Assembly (NCBI GenBank): GCA_001430745.1
Contig: KQ482042.1
Span: 913,463-959,359, forward strand
DNA length: 45,897 nt
Direction: 5' to 3'
Source of the DNA: Auxenochlorella pyrenoidosa
Lineage: Eukaryota; Chlorophyta; Trebouxiophyceae; Chlorellales; Chlorellaceae
The notes under the pieces were generated by a model. It did no database searches, was not told the origin of the DNA, and saw nothing but the letters and a program-made list of their open reading frames with translations. The first letter of the stretch is position 1; every line of letters starts with the position of its first letter. Shown one piece after another: positions 22,816 to 32,636 of the stretch. The translations under genes were made by a program, and so were the position numbers.

Positions 22816-23144
22816 GATGTGCCGTATACAGCGAACAAGCGATCGAACAAAGTTTCGTCGCGTGTGGGGCCGCACTGATCAGTGAGCCCATGCCGCCGCC
22901 TCAGCGGGGCACAGCATCTCCATGCAGGCAAGCTTCATGCGTCGTGCTTGCACCCTGTTGTTTCCCATGTCAACCCATGCTTTGCGTAAGCCTGGAACCA
23001 CCATATGTCCTCCTGTCGATGCAGGCAGCAGTGCTTTTTACGAGCAGGGACAGGCGTTAACAGGCAAACCAATTTGGGAACATGCAACAGGAGAAGGTTT
23101 ATTCCATACTTGGTCCACACCTCTGGCTGACGCAGGCACCCGCG
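22816..23144. other. Intergenic spacer between alpha-galactosidase genes B and C
   Basis: 329 bp with the promoter of copy B and the 3' region of copy C, close in length to the A-B spacer (338 bp). No gene seen. Confidence 0.5.
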
Positions 23145-26100
23145 TCACGGGTGGCTCCCATTGCCCCAGCCCTCCTTGCTCCGCTGCTGCATGCGCGCCA
23201 GCTCCCCCGCCTTGCGCGCCGCCTCCGAGTCCTCCAGCGCCTGCCAGCCGCGCAGGCGGCGCTGCAGCACAATGTAGTATCCCACGATGCCCAGCGCTGC
23301 CACTGCCACCACGCAGGACAGCACCAGCGCAAAGCTGGGCGGCCCGTGGCTGGTGGACGGCACCTGCCGCTGCGACGAGGCCGGCTGCTGCTGCTGCTGC
23401 TTGCCCTGGCTCTGTGCGGACGCGGCGCTGTGGGGGCCGGTATAGTCGGGGATCCAGTCCTGCGGGGCGGCATCACAGAGGAAGCGTTATTAAACAAGCA
23501 TCGACGGTGGCGGCACAACCATGCCTCGAGTGCCAAGCGGAAAGGCACCCTCGAAACCGGCCAACAGCAGCTCTGGCCCACCCAGATGCACCGACAACCA
23601 TGCCAGAGGCAGGGCGGCAGCCTGGCGGCCCTACCTGCGGCTGCGGGACTGCCAGGTTGGCGGGCTGCGCCGCGTACAGCGGCTGCCCATGCCAGGGCCG
23701 CCAGCCGTCGTTGAGCGGCCCCTCCAGGGGCGTGATGCGCAGCACCGCCACGTCGTGCGTGGCAATAGCCGCCGAGAAGGAGCCGCGGAACACGCCCACG
23801 TCGCGCTCTGCAGGGGGGGCCAGCCAGCGCGCAGGGCGGGGCGGAGTTGAGGTGGGGCCTGGGCAATGATGCTGCACACTCCGGCAGAAGGCGGCCAGGC
23901 CGCCGGGCTTGGGCACCGCACAGCCAGCCCTGGCCTGCTGCCGTCCTTTCAGCTGCACATGCCCAGCTGCGACGCTGCCCACCTGCGTAGATGTCGCGCA
24001 CAGTGGCCGCCTGGTCGCGGCGCAGCCCCAGCTGCTCCCAGTACACGGTCACGTTGGACATGGGGTACTGCGTCTGGGTGGTCTGGAAGTTGGCCATGAC
24101 CACGGCGCGCGCGCCGCCCGCCAGCGGGGCGGCAAAAATCTGCACAGGGGCCAGTGGGGGCAGCGGGTGAGGGGCCTCCAGTCATGCTTTTACACCAGCT
24201 GCTTGCTGTCAAATCGGCGCCGGGAATGTGGGGAGGGCAGATGGGCAAGGCAAGGCACGTCGAGCAATTGCTCACCCTCCGCGTGCCCTGCTGCCAGATC
24301 AGGTCACCGGGCACACCCAGCTCGTCCTGGTTGATGGCGATGATCTCCTGCAGGCAGACCACCACAAGAGTAGGAGGCAGGGCAAGCGTTCAACATGGGT
24401 GGGGTGGGGTGGGGGAGTGGAGGTGACACCCCGCTATATGTCGCGCTGCCTTCAAATGATGCGACTGGGCGTCTCACATAAAGCTCAAGGCCAAGCGGCT
24501 CCCCCCGCCCCCACCCCAGACTGCTCAGCCACCATGAAGCCAAGGGATGCGCCACCCAACCCCATAGCCGCCACTCAACCGCAACCACCCCACGCCACCT
24601 GCTCCTCGCATGCGTGCGCACGTGGCCCACCTTTTTGAGCAGCAGGTCGAGGCTGGACTGGTTGATGCGGCGCAGGTCGTGGCCCACCATGAGGGGCGAC
24701 TTCATGAGCGCCCACAGCGCAAAGTGCATCTTGTGCTCCTGGTAGAAGGGGCCGTAGGGGTGGTACTCGCCCAGGTGGCTGTTGCCCACTGCAGGGGGAG
24801 GGGTATTGTGACGACGAGTGATGGACATGGATGAGTCCAGGGACGGCAGCAAAGCAGAGCAGTTTGGCGAGAGGCCTCGATGCACCGCAGCAGAGCGTGA
24901 GCCAGCCCCTTGGCGCGCTCCTCCTTGCTGCATGCCCCCCCCCCTTGCTGCATGCCCCCCCCCCCCCCCCCCCCCCCACCCCGTAGAGCATGTCCATGTC
25001 GGAGAAGCCGGCCCCTTTGCCGCCAAAGCGGCTCAGGCCCACCGAGTAGTCGAGCAGCTTCACAACGTTGTCCCAGGTGGGCAGGATGTCCTGCGGGGCG
25101 CGGCGCAGGCCAGGGGTGCACGCAGAGGGCGTTCAAAACGCAGAGGTGGAAGGTCGCACGGGCTGGGAGGCGGGGAGGGAGGCATGCACAGGGTATAGAG
25201 ATGGTGGGCAGCACGCGCCAGGGCATGCTCAGGGTGGATGACAGCAGCGGGACTGCAGGTCAGGTAGCAGAAGCAGCCCGTCCTGACAGCCAGCCCGCGC
25301 ACCTCGGTGACGCGCCAGCTGTGGCCAATCTGCGGCAAGCAAAATGTATGGGGGCAGAACGATAAGCCCAGCCTCGCCAGTGCGCAACGAGCACACCCCC
25401 AGCCATGCCGCATGCGTGCCGCCGGCAAGCCCACACTCAGGCCGGCCGCGGGGCTCGCACAGCCGCCCCGGTGCTGTGCAGCAGCCACGGCCTCCCGCGC
25501 GCACCTGCGGCGCCCACAGCCACGGCTCCATGACGCCCCAGTTGCACAGGGAGTAGAGGATGGGGCGGCCGGTGGCGTTGAGCGCCTGCCCCATGGCGCG
25601 GTAGCGGTCCAGCACCCAGTCCTCGCGCTTGGCAAAGCAGTTGTCGTACTTGAGGTAGTCGACGCCTGGGGAAGGGGAGGAAGGAAGCCAGGGGGCGCGC
25701 TGCGAGGTTGAGGGTCACAACCGCCGCCTGTCACGTGGCACAGCAGAGCAGTTCCAGGCGGTGGCCATAGGGCAAGGCAGCCCAAATCGCAGCTGGCCAT
25801 GCGCGGCCCGCCTGCTCACCCCACTCAGCAAAGGTCTGGGCGTCCACCTCCTCGTAGCCCAGCGAGCCTGCAGCCAGAGGGGCGCAGAGCACAGAGCACG
25901 GAAGCTGAGAGCACAACCCCTGGTCACAACATCACGTCCAGGCGTGCCAACCGCTGCTGGCAAGTTGGCACGTGCGCCACCTGTGTTGCAGGCTGGCCCA
26001 CGCACCTGGGTAGCGGGCGCAGGTCATGGCGCCGGCGTCGCTGTAGATGCCAAACTTGAGGCCCTTGGAGTGCACATAGTCGGCCAGCGCCTTGATGCCT

Positions 26101-26862
26101 GCAGCAGGGGCCAAACCCATGCGTGACGGCTTGGCTGCAAATGTTAGCGAAGCCGCTCTCTCCCATGCTCCACGCCGCCAGTGGCCAGGCCGCACCCGGG
26201 GCAAGCACGGCGCACAAGCACGTTAGCCCGCAGGAAATGTCACATCACTGCCCTCAGCTCTCCTTGCTGCCTGGGAGGCGGCCCCCCTCGCGTCCTGCGC
26301 AGCAGCCCACCCGAGGGGAAGCGCTCCTTGTTGGCCACCAGCTTGCCGTCCACGCGCTCCCGCTCCGACCACGCATCATCCAGGTTGAGGTAGGTGTACC
26401 TGCGGCAGGGGGGGGGGGAGGGGGGGGGGGCGGGGGGGGGGGGGGGGCGGCTTGATGCGCAGGCGAGCCGTGGCGTCTGCGGCGGCGTCCCTGATTCAGC
26501 TGCACATCACGGGTGGGCAGCGGCGGGCAGGGGCCAGCTGGGCGCACCCGGCGTCCCGCAGGCCCAGCGACACCATGAGGTCGGCAACCTCCATGATTTG
26601 CTTCTCATTGATGTTGGTGCGGAAGGCATTCCAGCTGCAGGGAGGTTGAGGTGGTGACAAGTGGGAGCAGGTGTTGCAGTTGTGCCGATGCGGCACACCC
26701 GCGACGGCGGCGAGCAAGTGTGTTTGCCCTGGCCCAGAGCGGCCATAGCCAATCCCAAGCGCACGTGTTGAACCCCATAGCTGGTTTGCCATCGCCGAAA
26801 GGCAATGCTCGAGCTCCCAAGGCGGCAAGAAGTAGCAGCAGTAGCGCTTGAAGGGCCTTCAT
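23145..26862 (-). CDS. Membrane-anchored alpha-galactosidase-like protein, GH27 family (tandem copy C)
   Basis: Thirteen exons (26765-26862, 26548-26634, 26311-26399, 26006-26098, 25820-25867, 25505-25665, 25303-25329, 24982-25090, 24631-24788, 24276-24347, 23983-24139, 23635-23807, 23145-23459) give 528 residues, about 90 more than its neighbours. Signal peptide, then [56 protein letters not shown] (nucleophile near 146), HSWRVTEDILPTW (acid/base near 202), [16 protein letters not shown] and [16 protein letters not shown]. The extra C-terminus has a Gln-rich linker, a hydrophobic span [20 protein letters not shown] and a basic cytosolic tail, so a type I membrane protein is predicted. Changes from the family: LCNW for LCEW, and [10 protein letters not shown] for GGWNDPDML. 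The 161-nt exon 6 equals three exons of copy B (24+39+98). The exon 8/9 junction is in phase only with a non-GT donor at a long G-run; a homopolymer length error is likely. Confidence 0.9.
24935..24977. repeat. Two poly-C runs with a short duplicated unit at a splice donor of copy C
   Basis: Runs of 10 and 23 C, each preceded by the same CTTGCTGCATG unit. On the gene's strand these are G-runs directly after the exon 8 donor. The lengths may be wrong in the assembly, and this is exactly where the reading frame does not close. Confidence 0.9.
26408..26450. repeat. Interrupted poly-G tract (C-run on the coding strand) before an acceptor of copy C
   Basis: About 43 nt of almost pure G with single A or C interruptions. 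Read on the minus strand it is a C-tract ending just upstream of the exon 3 acceptor at 26400, where it would serve as a polypyrimidine tract. Confidence 0.9.
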
Positions 26863-27496
26863 GACGGCAGATGGACTGCCGATGCCACCAGTGTCGCCCA
26901 ATAAAGTGTGCAAGTAATATTATCACAATAACCCGACAGGGGGGCTCAAACAAAGGCGGTTGTGGGAACGGCAACAAAGGGCAGCCACGCAGCGCTGTTG
27001 GCGCTGGTCGTGATGGTGGCGCCGAGCAGCAAGCTATTGAAGAGTCGGGAGCATACTGCACGCGGCCTGCTGTCCGTGACTTGGCCACGGTGTCCAGCAC
27101 AGAAATCCTGGCTGCGCCTGTTTCTGCTTACATGATGGGCAATCATAGCCAGCATCCCATGCGAAGACGTTTCAGCTGCATGAGAACGGTGCCGGAAGCC
27201 CCGGCTGCTCCAACGACCCCTGGGTTGTTCAGCGCCAGACTGTGGCTCACGTGGCAGGGGGGAGCCACCAACCATTCGTAAACGGTTTGCGTGGGCGATT
27301 GCAGAGAGTTGGGCTGCCTGTCCAACGCCAGCAGTGAGGAGGTGCCACCAGCGTCAACCAGCCCAGCCGCTGTTGCCGGGTTTCATGTGGCGCCACACGA
27401 AATTTCCCGATTGGGCCAGCAGCCACATCACCACCAAACAGCTTCCGTGATGTGCAAGACTGTATGCGACATGCTTGATTGTGTTACGATCACAGC
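26863..27496. promoter_or_regulatory. Promoter side of alpha-galactosidase C and 3' flank of the Clp-like gene
   Basis: 634 bp between the start of copy C and the stop of the next minus-strand gene. It must hold the promoter of C and the 3' untranslated region of the Clp gene. Open frames here look non-coding. Confidence 0.4.
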
Positions 27497-30400
27497 TCAC
27501 TGCACCGCAATTTCCAGCCGCGTGCCGTCTGATGCCAGCCGTACTGCCGCAAGCACAGCAGGGGTGCCACCACCCGCTGCCGCTGCTGCATCCCCCGGCG
27601 CCGCTGCTCGCTCCTGCTGATGCCGCTGCTGCTCCTCCAGCCGCCGCTGCAGCACCGCCCCCGCAATCGGCAGCAGCAGCTGCTCCCTGAGCAGCGCCTG
27701 CAGGCGGCGGGCGCCAGACAGGGGCGAGCAGCCGCGCTGTGCCAGCCAGGCGCGCGCCGCGGCGTCCACCTGCAGCCGCACTCCCTGCTGCGGCAGCGTC
27801 GCCTGCACCTCGCCCAGCTGCAGGTCCACCACCCGCAGCATGTCTGTCCCGCTGAGCTGCTGCATGCCGACCACAGCATCCAGCCGGCTGAGCAGCTCGG
27901 CCGGCAGGTGCCGCAGCGGGTGCGCGGCCTGCCGGCCCGCCGGCGGCGCCTCGTCCGCCTGGAGGCACTGCGCCGCCGCGCTGTGCGCGCTGTGCGTGCC
28001 GCCGCCTGCCACGCCGCTGCTGTCCCCAGCGTACGCCTCGGGGTGCACGTGTGCCTCTGGCAGCACAACGGTGGTGGCCCCTGGCTGCCCGGCGCTGCCA
28101 CTCCTGGCTGCTGCGTCCGAGCCCCCACCCGCCTGCTGCTGTGGCTGGGGCTCGCTGCCTGGCAGCGGTGCCGTGGTCGGGCTGGTTGTGAGGACGAGGA
28201 TGGCGTTCCTGAAGTCGCAGCGCTTGCCCATGCTGTCGTGCAGCTGGCCAGACTCGAGCACCTGGCGCACACAGCAGCGCGGGTGGGGAGGACCGCACAT
28301 GTATGAGCCGGGTGGCAGCAAATCACGCTAGCTTGGCGCAGGCGCATCGGCGCAAGGGTCAAGGCCAGGCTGGGCAGCCAGCAGCCGCGCTGCTGGATGC
28401 ACGCCACCGAGATGCGGCGCATTTTACGGCAGAAGCCGCAGGCACTTCTTTGCTGCCCGCCCCTCCCCACCTGCATCACCAGGCTCAGCACTTCAGGGTG
28501 TGCGCGATCAACGCGCTCCAGCAGCACCAGGCTGTGGGGCCGGCGCCTGCAGGATGGGACACCCGGGATGCCCAAGGCAAGGCATAAGCCACTGCCCAGC
28601 CCTTGAACCCAGTCACGCAGCAGTTGAACAAATACTCAGTTGGCAACGAAGATTTCAACCTGCTGGGACCAGGTCACGCCACTGCTCACAGAGGCGTTGC
28701 TGCCAAAGTGCCTGCAGCAGCGACTGTCTGCCCGCTGCGGCGCTTCAGCCTGCGCCCCCACCCCACCCACCGGACCGCCTCTGTGAGCAGCCCCCCGTCG
28801 CCGTAGCCCACATAGCCCGGTGGGGCGCCCACCAGCCGGCTGACTGCACAGGTGCGGCACGCAGAACAGAGGGCTGACTGTTGGAGGTATCTGTGTGGGC
28901 CCGGCAGGATGGAGACACCGGTGCAGGGTTGAGGGCGGCCTCGGCCAGGCCAACACAAGCGCAGTGCCCTGCCGCACACGCCCGCACAACCAGGCCCTAG
29001 CTCGCCTGACGCGCGGTCGCCATACTCTGCCAGGTTGAGGCGCAACAGGTGTCGGTCGGAGCCAAACAGCGCGCCCGCCAGGGTGTGGCACAGCGTGGCC
29101 TTGCCCACCCCCGCCGGCCCCGTCAGCAGCAGGCTGGCCAGCGGGCGCTGCCCGTGGTGCAGGCCCAGCCGGCCCAGGCGCACCGCGCCCACCGCCGCCG
29201 CAACCGCCGCTTCCTGCCCGGCCACGTGCTGCCGCAGGCGGGCCTCCAGCTGGGCCAGGGGCTGCCAGTCGGTCTGGGACAGGTGCCCCACCGGGATGCC
29301 GCTCGCCTCTGCCACCACCGCCAGCACATCGGCAGCACCCACCACCGGGGGCCCCGAAGCGGCAGCCGCCGCAGCAGCCGCGCCTGCCGTGTCTGCTGCC
29401 GCTCTTTGTGCCAAGCCAGCTTCGTCCTGCGCGCTTTGCGCCAGCTCAGACGCGGCCTGTGCTAGGGCAGACGGTTGAGGAGGGGGCTGGGCCGGCAGGG
29501 CAGCTGGCTGAACGAGCGCCTGCTCCTGCTGCTGCTGCTGCTGAGCAAAGAGGGAGGCCCCCAGCAGCAGCTTCTCCTGGGGGATGGCCAGGAAGACGAA
29601 GCGGCACTTGCTGCATGTTACCGTCACTGCGGCAGCATGAGGGGGGAGGCGAGAACGAGGGCTCGGTCGGCGCAAGGACTAGCAGGCGCTCGCGCCTGAG
29701 CACAGAAGAACTCGTGGGCAGGGAGGATTGGCAGCAACAGCGCACGCTGTGGTGTGGATGCCTGGGGAAGGCAGCAGAGCCCACCTGATCCCTCATGTGG
29801 CACAGCAGGTGTGCCGCAGTGCGGGCACGACAGCGCATTCGCCGCCGCAGCGCCCAGCCCCGATGGCTGTGCAGCCACCGCTGCTGGGGGTGCCTGCGAT
29901 GCGCTTGGACCCAGTGCCTGCTGTGTGGCCAGCAGCCACTCGTTCGTTCGGCGCATCTGCTCAGAGGCACTCAGCATGGCATCCAGAGGAGGGCCGCCTT
30001 GTAAGCTGCTGCCCAGCGCTCCTGCTGCTTCCGCCGCCGCACCCCGCAGGGCTGCTGTCTGCGCTGCCGCCCTGGCTGCCGCCGCCGCACGCAGCCGCGT
30101 GCGCGCCGCCGCTTCGTCCATCACGTCAATCGCGCTGTCTGGCAGGCGGCGCTCGGGAATGTACCGCTGCGCAGCTGTCACCGCTGCAGGGACCAGGAGG
30201 ACGGCAGGGCACAGGGGCGCGCCTGAGGGGCCTGCCTCTGCCTGCACGCAACCCACCTGCGCTGGCGCTCTAGATCGCATGCCACCCTGCCGCCACCTGG
30301 CCAGAAGGCGCCACCTCGCACCTGCTTCCAGCGCGTCCTCTGTGAAGCGCACGCCGTGGTGGCGCTCGTACCGGCCCCGCAGGCCCTGCAGCCAGCCCAC

Positions 30401-32075
30401 CGCCTCCTCCACGGTCGGCTCCTCCACCATGACAGGCTTCGGTGCAGGGCAGGGCGGGACAGGGCAGGGCAGGTTAATGAGCAGCCCGAGCATTTAGAGA
30501 ATAAGTTCCCTAAGGCTCCCCAACGACGGGCATGGCATGCCGGCAGCCAGGAGGCAGCCGGTGCGCCTCCCACAAGCGGCGCTCCCACCCCCGTCCCGCC
30601 GGCGCCGGTCGCGTGGCACCTGGAAGCGCCTCGCAAACGCGCCGTCCTGCTCCACGTGGCGGCGGTACTCCTCCACAGTGGTGGCACCAATGCAGTGCAG
30701 CTCGCCGCGCGCCAGGGCCGGCTTCAGCAGGTTGGCTGCGGTGAGGGGGAGGGGGGGGGGGGGGGGGGGGCGCGCACACAGGCCAGGGACGAGTACGGCG
30801 GCCAGCGGGGGTGGGTGGGCCAGTGGGGGTGTTCTTGCGTGAAAGGGGAGCAGTCGGGCCTGGGCTCAAGGAGGGCGCGGCAGCGCAGGCTGCGCAGCCC
30901 ATGCGGCGCATGCCGCGGCTGCCCCAGCCGCCGCCAGTGCCACCACGGTGCGCTGATCGTGTGTGAGAGCCGCCACCGCCGGGCCTTACCCGCGTTCATG
31001 CCGCCCTCCACCCGCCCCGCGTCCATGAGGATGTGCAGCTCGTCTATGAAGAGCAGCACACGCCCCGCCGCCATGCGCACCTCATTGAGCAGCGACTGCC
31101 GGCGGGTGGGGAGGGCGGGGGGGCATCAGGCAGGGCCCACCCGGCCAGCACAGAGCCGACTGCAGAGCTGGCTGCACTCACGGAGCAGGTAGCCCCACTG
31201 CCTCACAGGCCTGCTCGGCCCCAGCGGTTGCATGCCCTGCGCAGCGGGTCCCACCGTGAGCCGCTCCTCAAAGGCGCCGCGGTACTGTGTGCCGGCCACC
31301 AGGCTGCCCACATCCAGCGACACCAGCGCCCGCCCGGCGAGCCCAGGCGGCGCCGCCGGCGACGCGATCAGCTGCGCGATGCCCTCTGCCACCGCGGTCT
31401 TGCCCACGCCCGGGTCCCCGATGAGCACCGGGTTGTTCTTGGTGCGGCGCAGGAGTACCTGCGGCGGTGGGCGGGCGGCAGCAGGCGGCTCGCATGTGTG
31501 CAGCTCGATGCGGCTGCGCGTGCCCAGCAACATGGTGCACCGCGCTTGGCAGGCGGCCGCAGGACCATGTATATGCCCAGCTCGCCTGCAGGGTGCGCTC
31601 CAGGACGTCGTGCCGGCCAATCAGCGGGTCCAGCCGGCCCTCGGCTGCAGCGCTCAGGTGGCAGGAAGGGAGGCGTTGAGGCGGCAGGGCGGGTGCAGTT
31701 GTGGGCAGGGCGCTGCGTGCCCTTCAGCCACGCCAGAGTAAATATGCAAAGGTGCTGTAATGTCATGTATGAGCTGTTGCATAAAATGGAAAGGTGACGC
31801 ACGGAATGCTTCCGCAGGTGGGCATGCCCGCTGCATGCCCAACCGCCATGCAGGCTTCACTCTCTCGCACCTGCCTCCTGTGTAAGGTCCCGCCCATGCC
31901 GCTTGAGCACCGAGCCGGTTACAACTGGTCGGTAAGTGTGCCCTGCCGGCGTCCCTGCCTTTGATGGACCTGTGTCCTGGGCAGCCGTGTGCTGGCCGCC
32001 TGCGGCGGCGGCTGAAAAGCCCTGGTGATGAGGCACCAAACGCAGCAGGGGCGCATCGCCCGCGAGCACCTGCAT
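27497..32075 (-). CDS. Clp/HSP100-like AAA+ ATPase with a zinc-ribbon insert and degenerate second ATPase domain
   Basis: Exons 31871-32075, 31586-31644, 31255-31458, 30990-31095, 30620-30735, 30322-30436, 29785-30183, 29006-29626, 28771-28843, 28471-28546 and 27497-28261 join to 912 residues. NBD1 is canonical: [19 protein letters not shown], Walker A GDPGVGKT (about 102), pore loop [12 protein letters not shown], Walker [21 protein letters not shown] and RRFQP. Instead of the ClpB middle-domain coiled coil there is an Ala-rich stretch with CPHC (about 388) and CSKC (about 406), a zinc-ribbon pattern. NBD2 keeps [13 protein letters not shown] and the GARRL sensor-2, but Walker A is GPAGVGKA, Walker B reads [10 protein letters not shown] where LLDEIEKAHP is usual, and sensor-1 Asn is lost (LTTS). 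There is no Clp N-domain. The 5' end is uncertain: 32075 is the first in-frame ATG upstream. Two introns have GC donors (31585, 29005). Probably an organellar or cytosolic unfoldase relative; its role is unknown. Confidence 0.85.
30751..30770. repeat. Poly-G tract upstream of a Clp acceptor
   Basis: Twenty G (a C-tract on the coding strand) lie 14-35 nt upstream of the acceptor of the exon starting at 30735, in the polypyrimidine-tract position. Confidence 0.9.
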
Positions 32076-32636
32076 TAATTGCAAGAAGGAAATGTACCGG
32101 TGTGAGGGAGCATGAGGCGAGAAAAACACTTGGCGGGCTTGGCGTGTGGCGGGCTCTCACCGCTGTGCGCCTGGCGCGCCTGAGCATGTGAAGGCAGCCT
32201 AAATTATTGCATTTTGAAACAATAGCAGAGCGATCTGCAGATGCATGGTGAATACTGTGGCCGGCGCCGCTGCGCTGCCAGCGGGCTGCCAGTTCAACTG
32301 ATGCATGAGGATGCACGGCATGTTTCGACCTCGACTGATTGTGTGCCTGCAGCAGCGCTTTGATAGATTCGTTCACATATCCTTGGCTCTCATGACCTCT
32401 GAATGAATGTGTAAGGCAGGGCATGGCCTGGCAGGGCGCGCTGCAGCAACAGGTGACTTCACAGCAGCGCCAGGAGGGCACAAGACCATCGCGGGCAAGC
32501 AGCAGGCGGCAGCAGCCCAGCAGCAGGGCCAGGCGCACAAGGAGCTCAAGCAGGCAACACGAGGAGCAGGAACAGTGTGGGAGGAGCAGGGGCACAGGAC
32601 AGGTTGATCAAATTCTGCTGCGGGTTAGCTGGGCCG
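32076..32636. other. 5' flank of the Clp-like gene and 3' flank of ERD2
   Basis: 561 bp between two minus-strand genes. It holds the Clp promoter, possibly an unrecognised upstream Clp exon (the frame stays open to about 32129 without an ATG), and ERD2 3' sequence. No other gene seen. Confidence 0.4.

Noticed and set aside
22099..22885. Open frames on the plus strand across alpha-galactosidase B, including a 316-codon one from 21935
   Set aside because: They run antisense through well-supported GH27 exons and introns and resemble no protein.
32076..32129. A further 18 codons at the N-terminus of the Clp-like protein
   Set aside because: The frame is open but the upstream initiator would be GTG, which is unlikely in a nuclear gene; the first ATG is at 32075.
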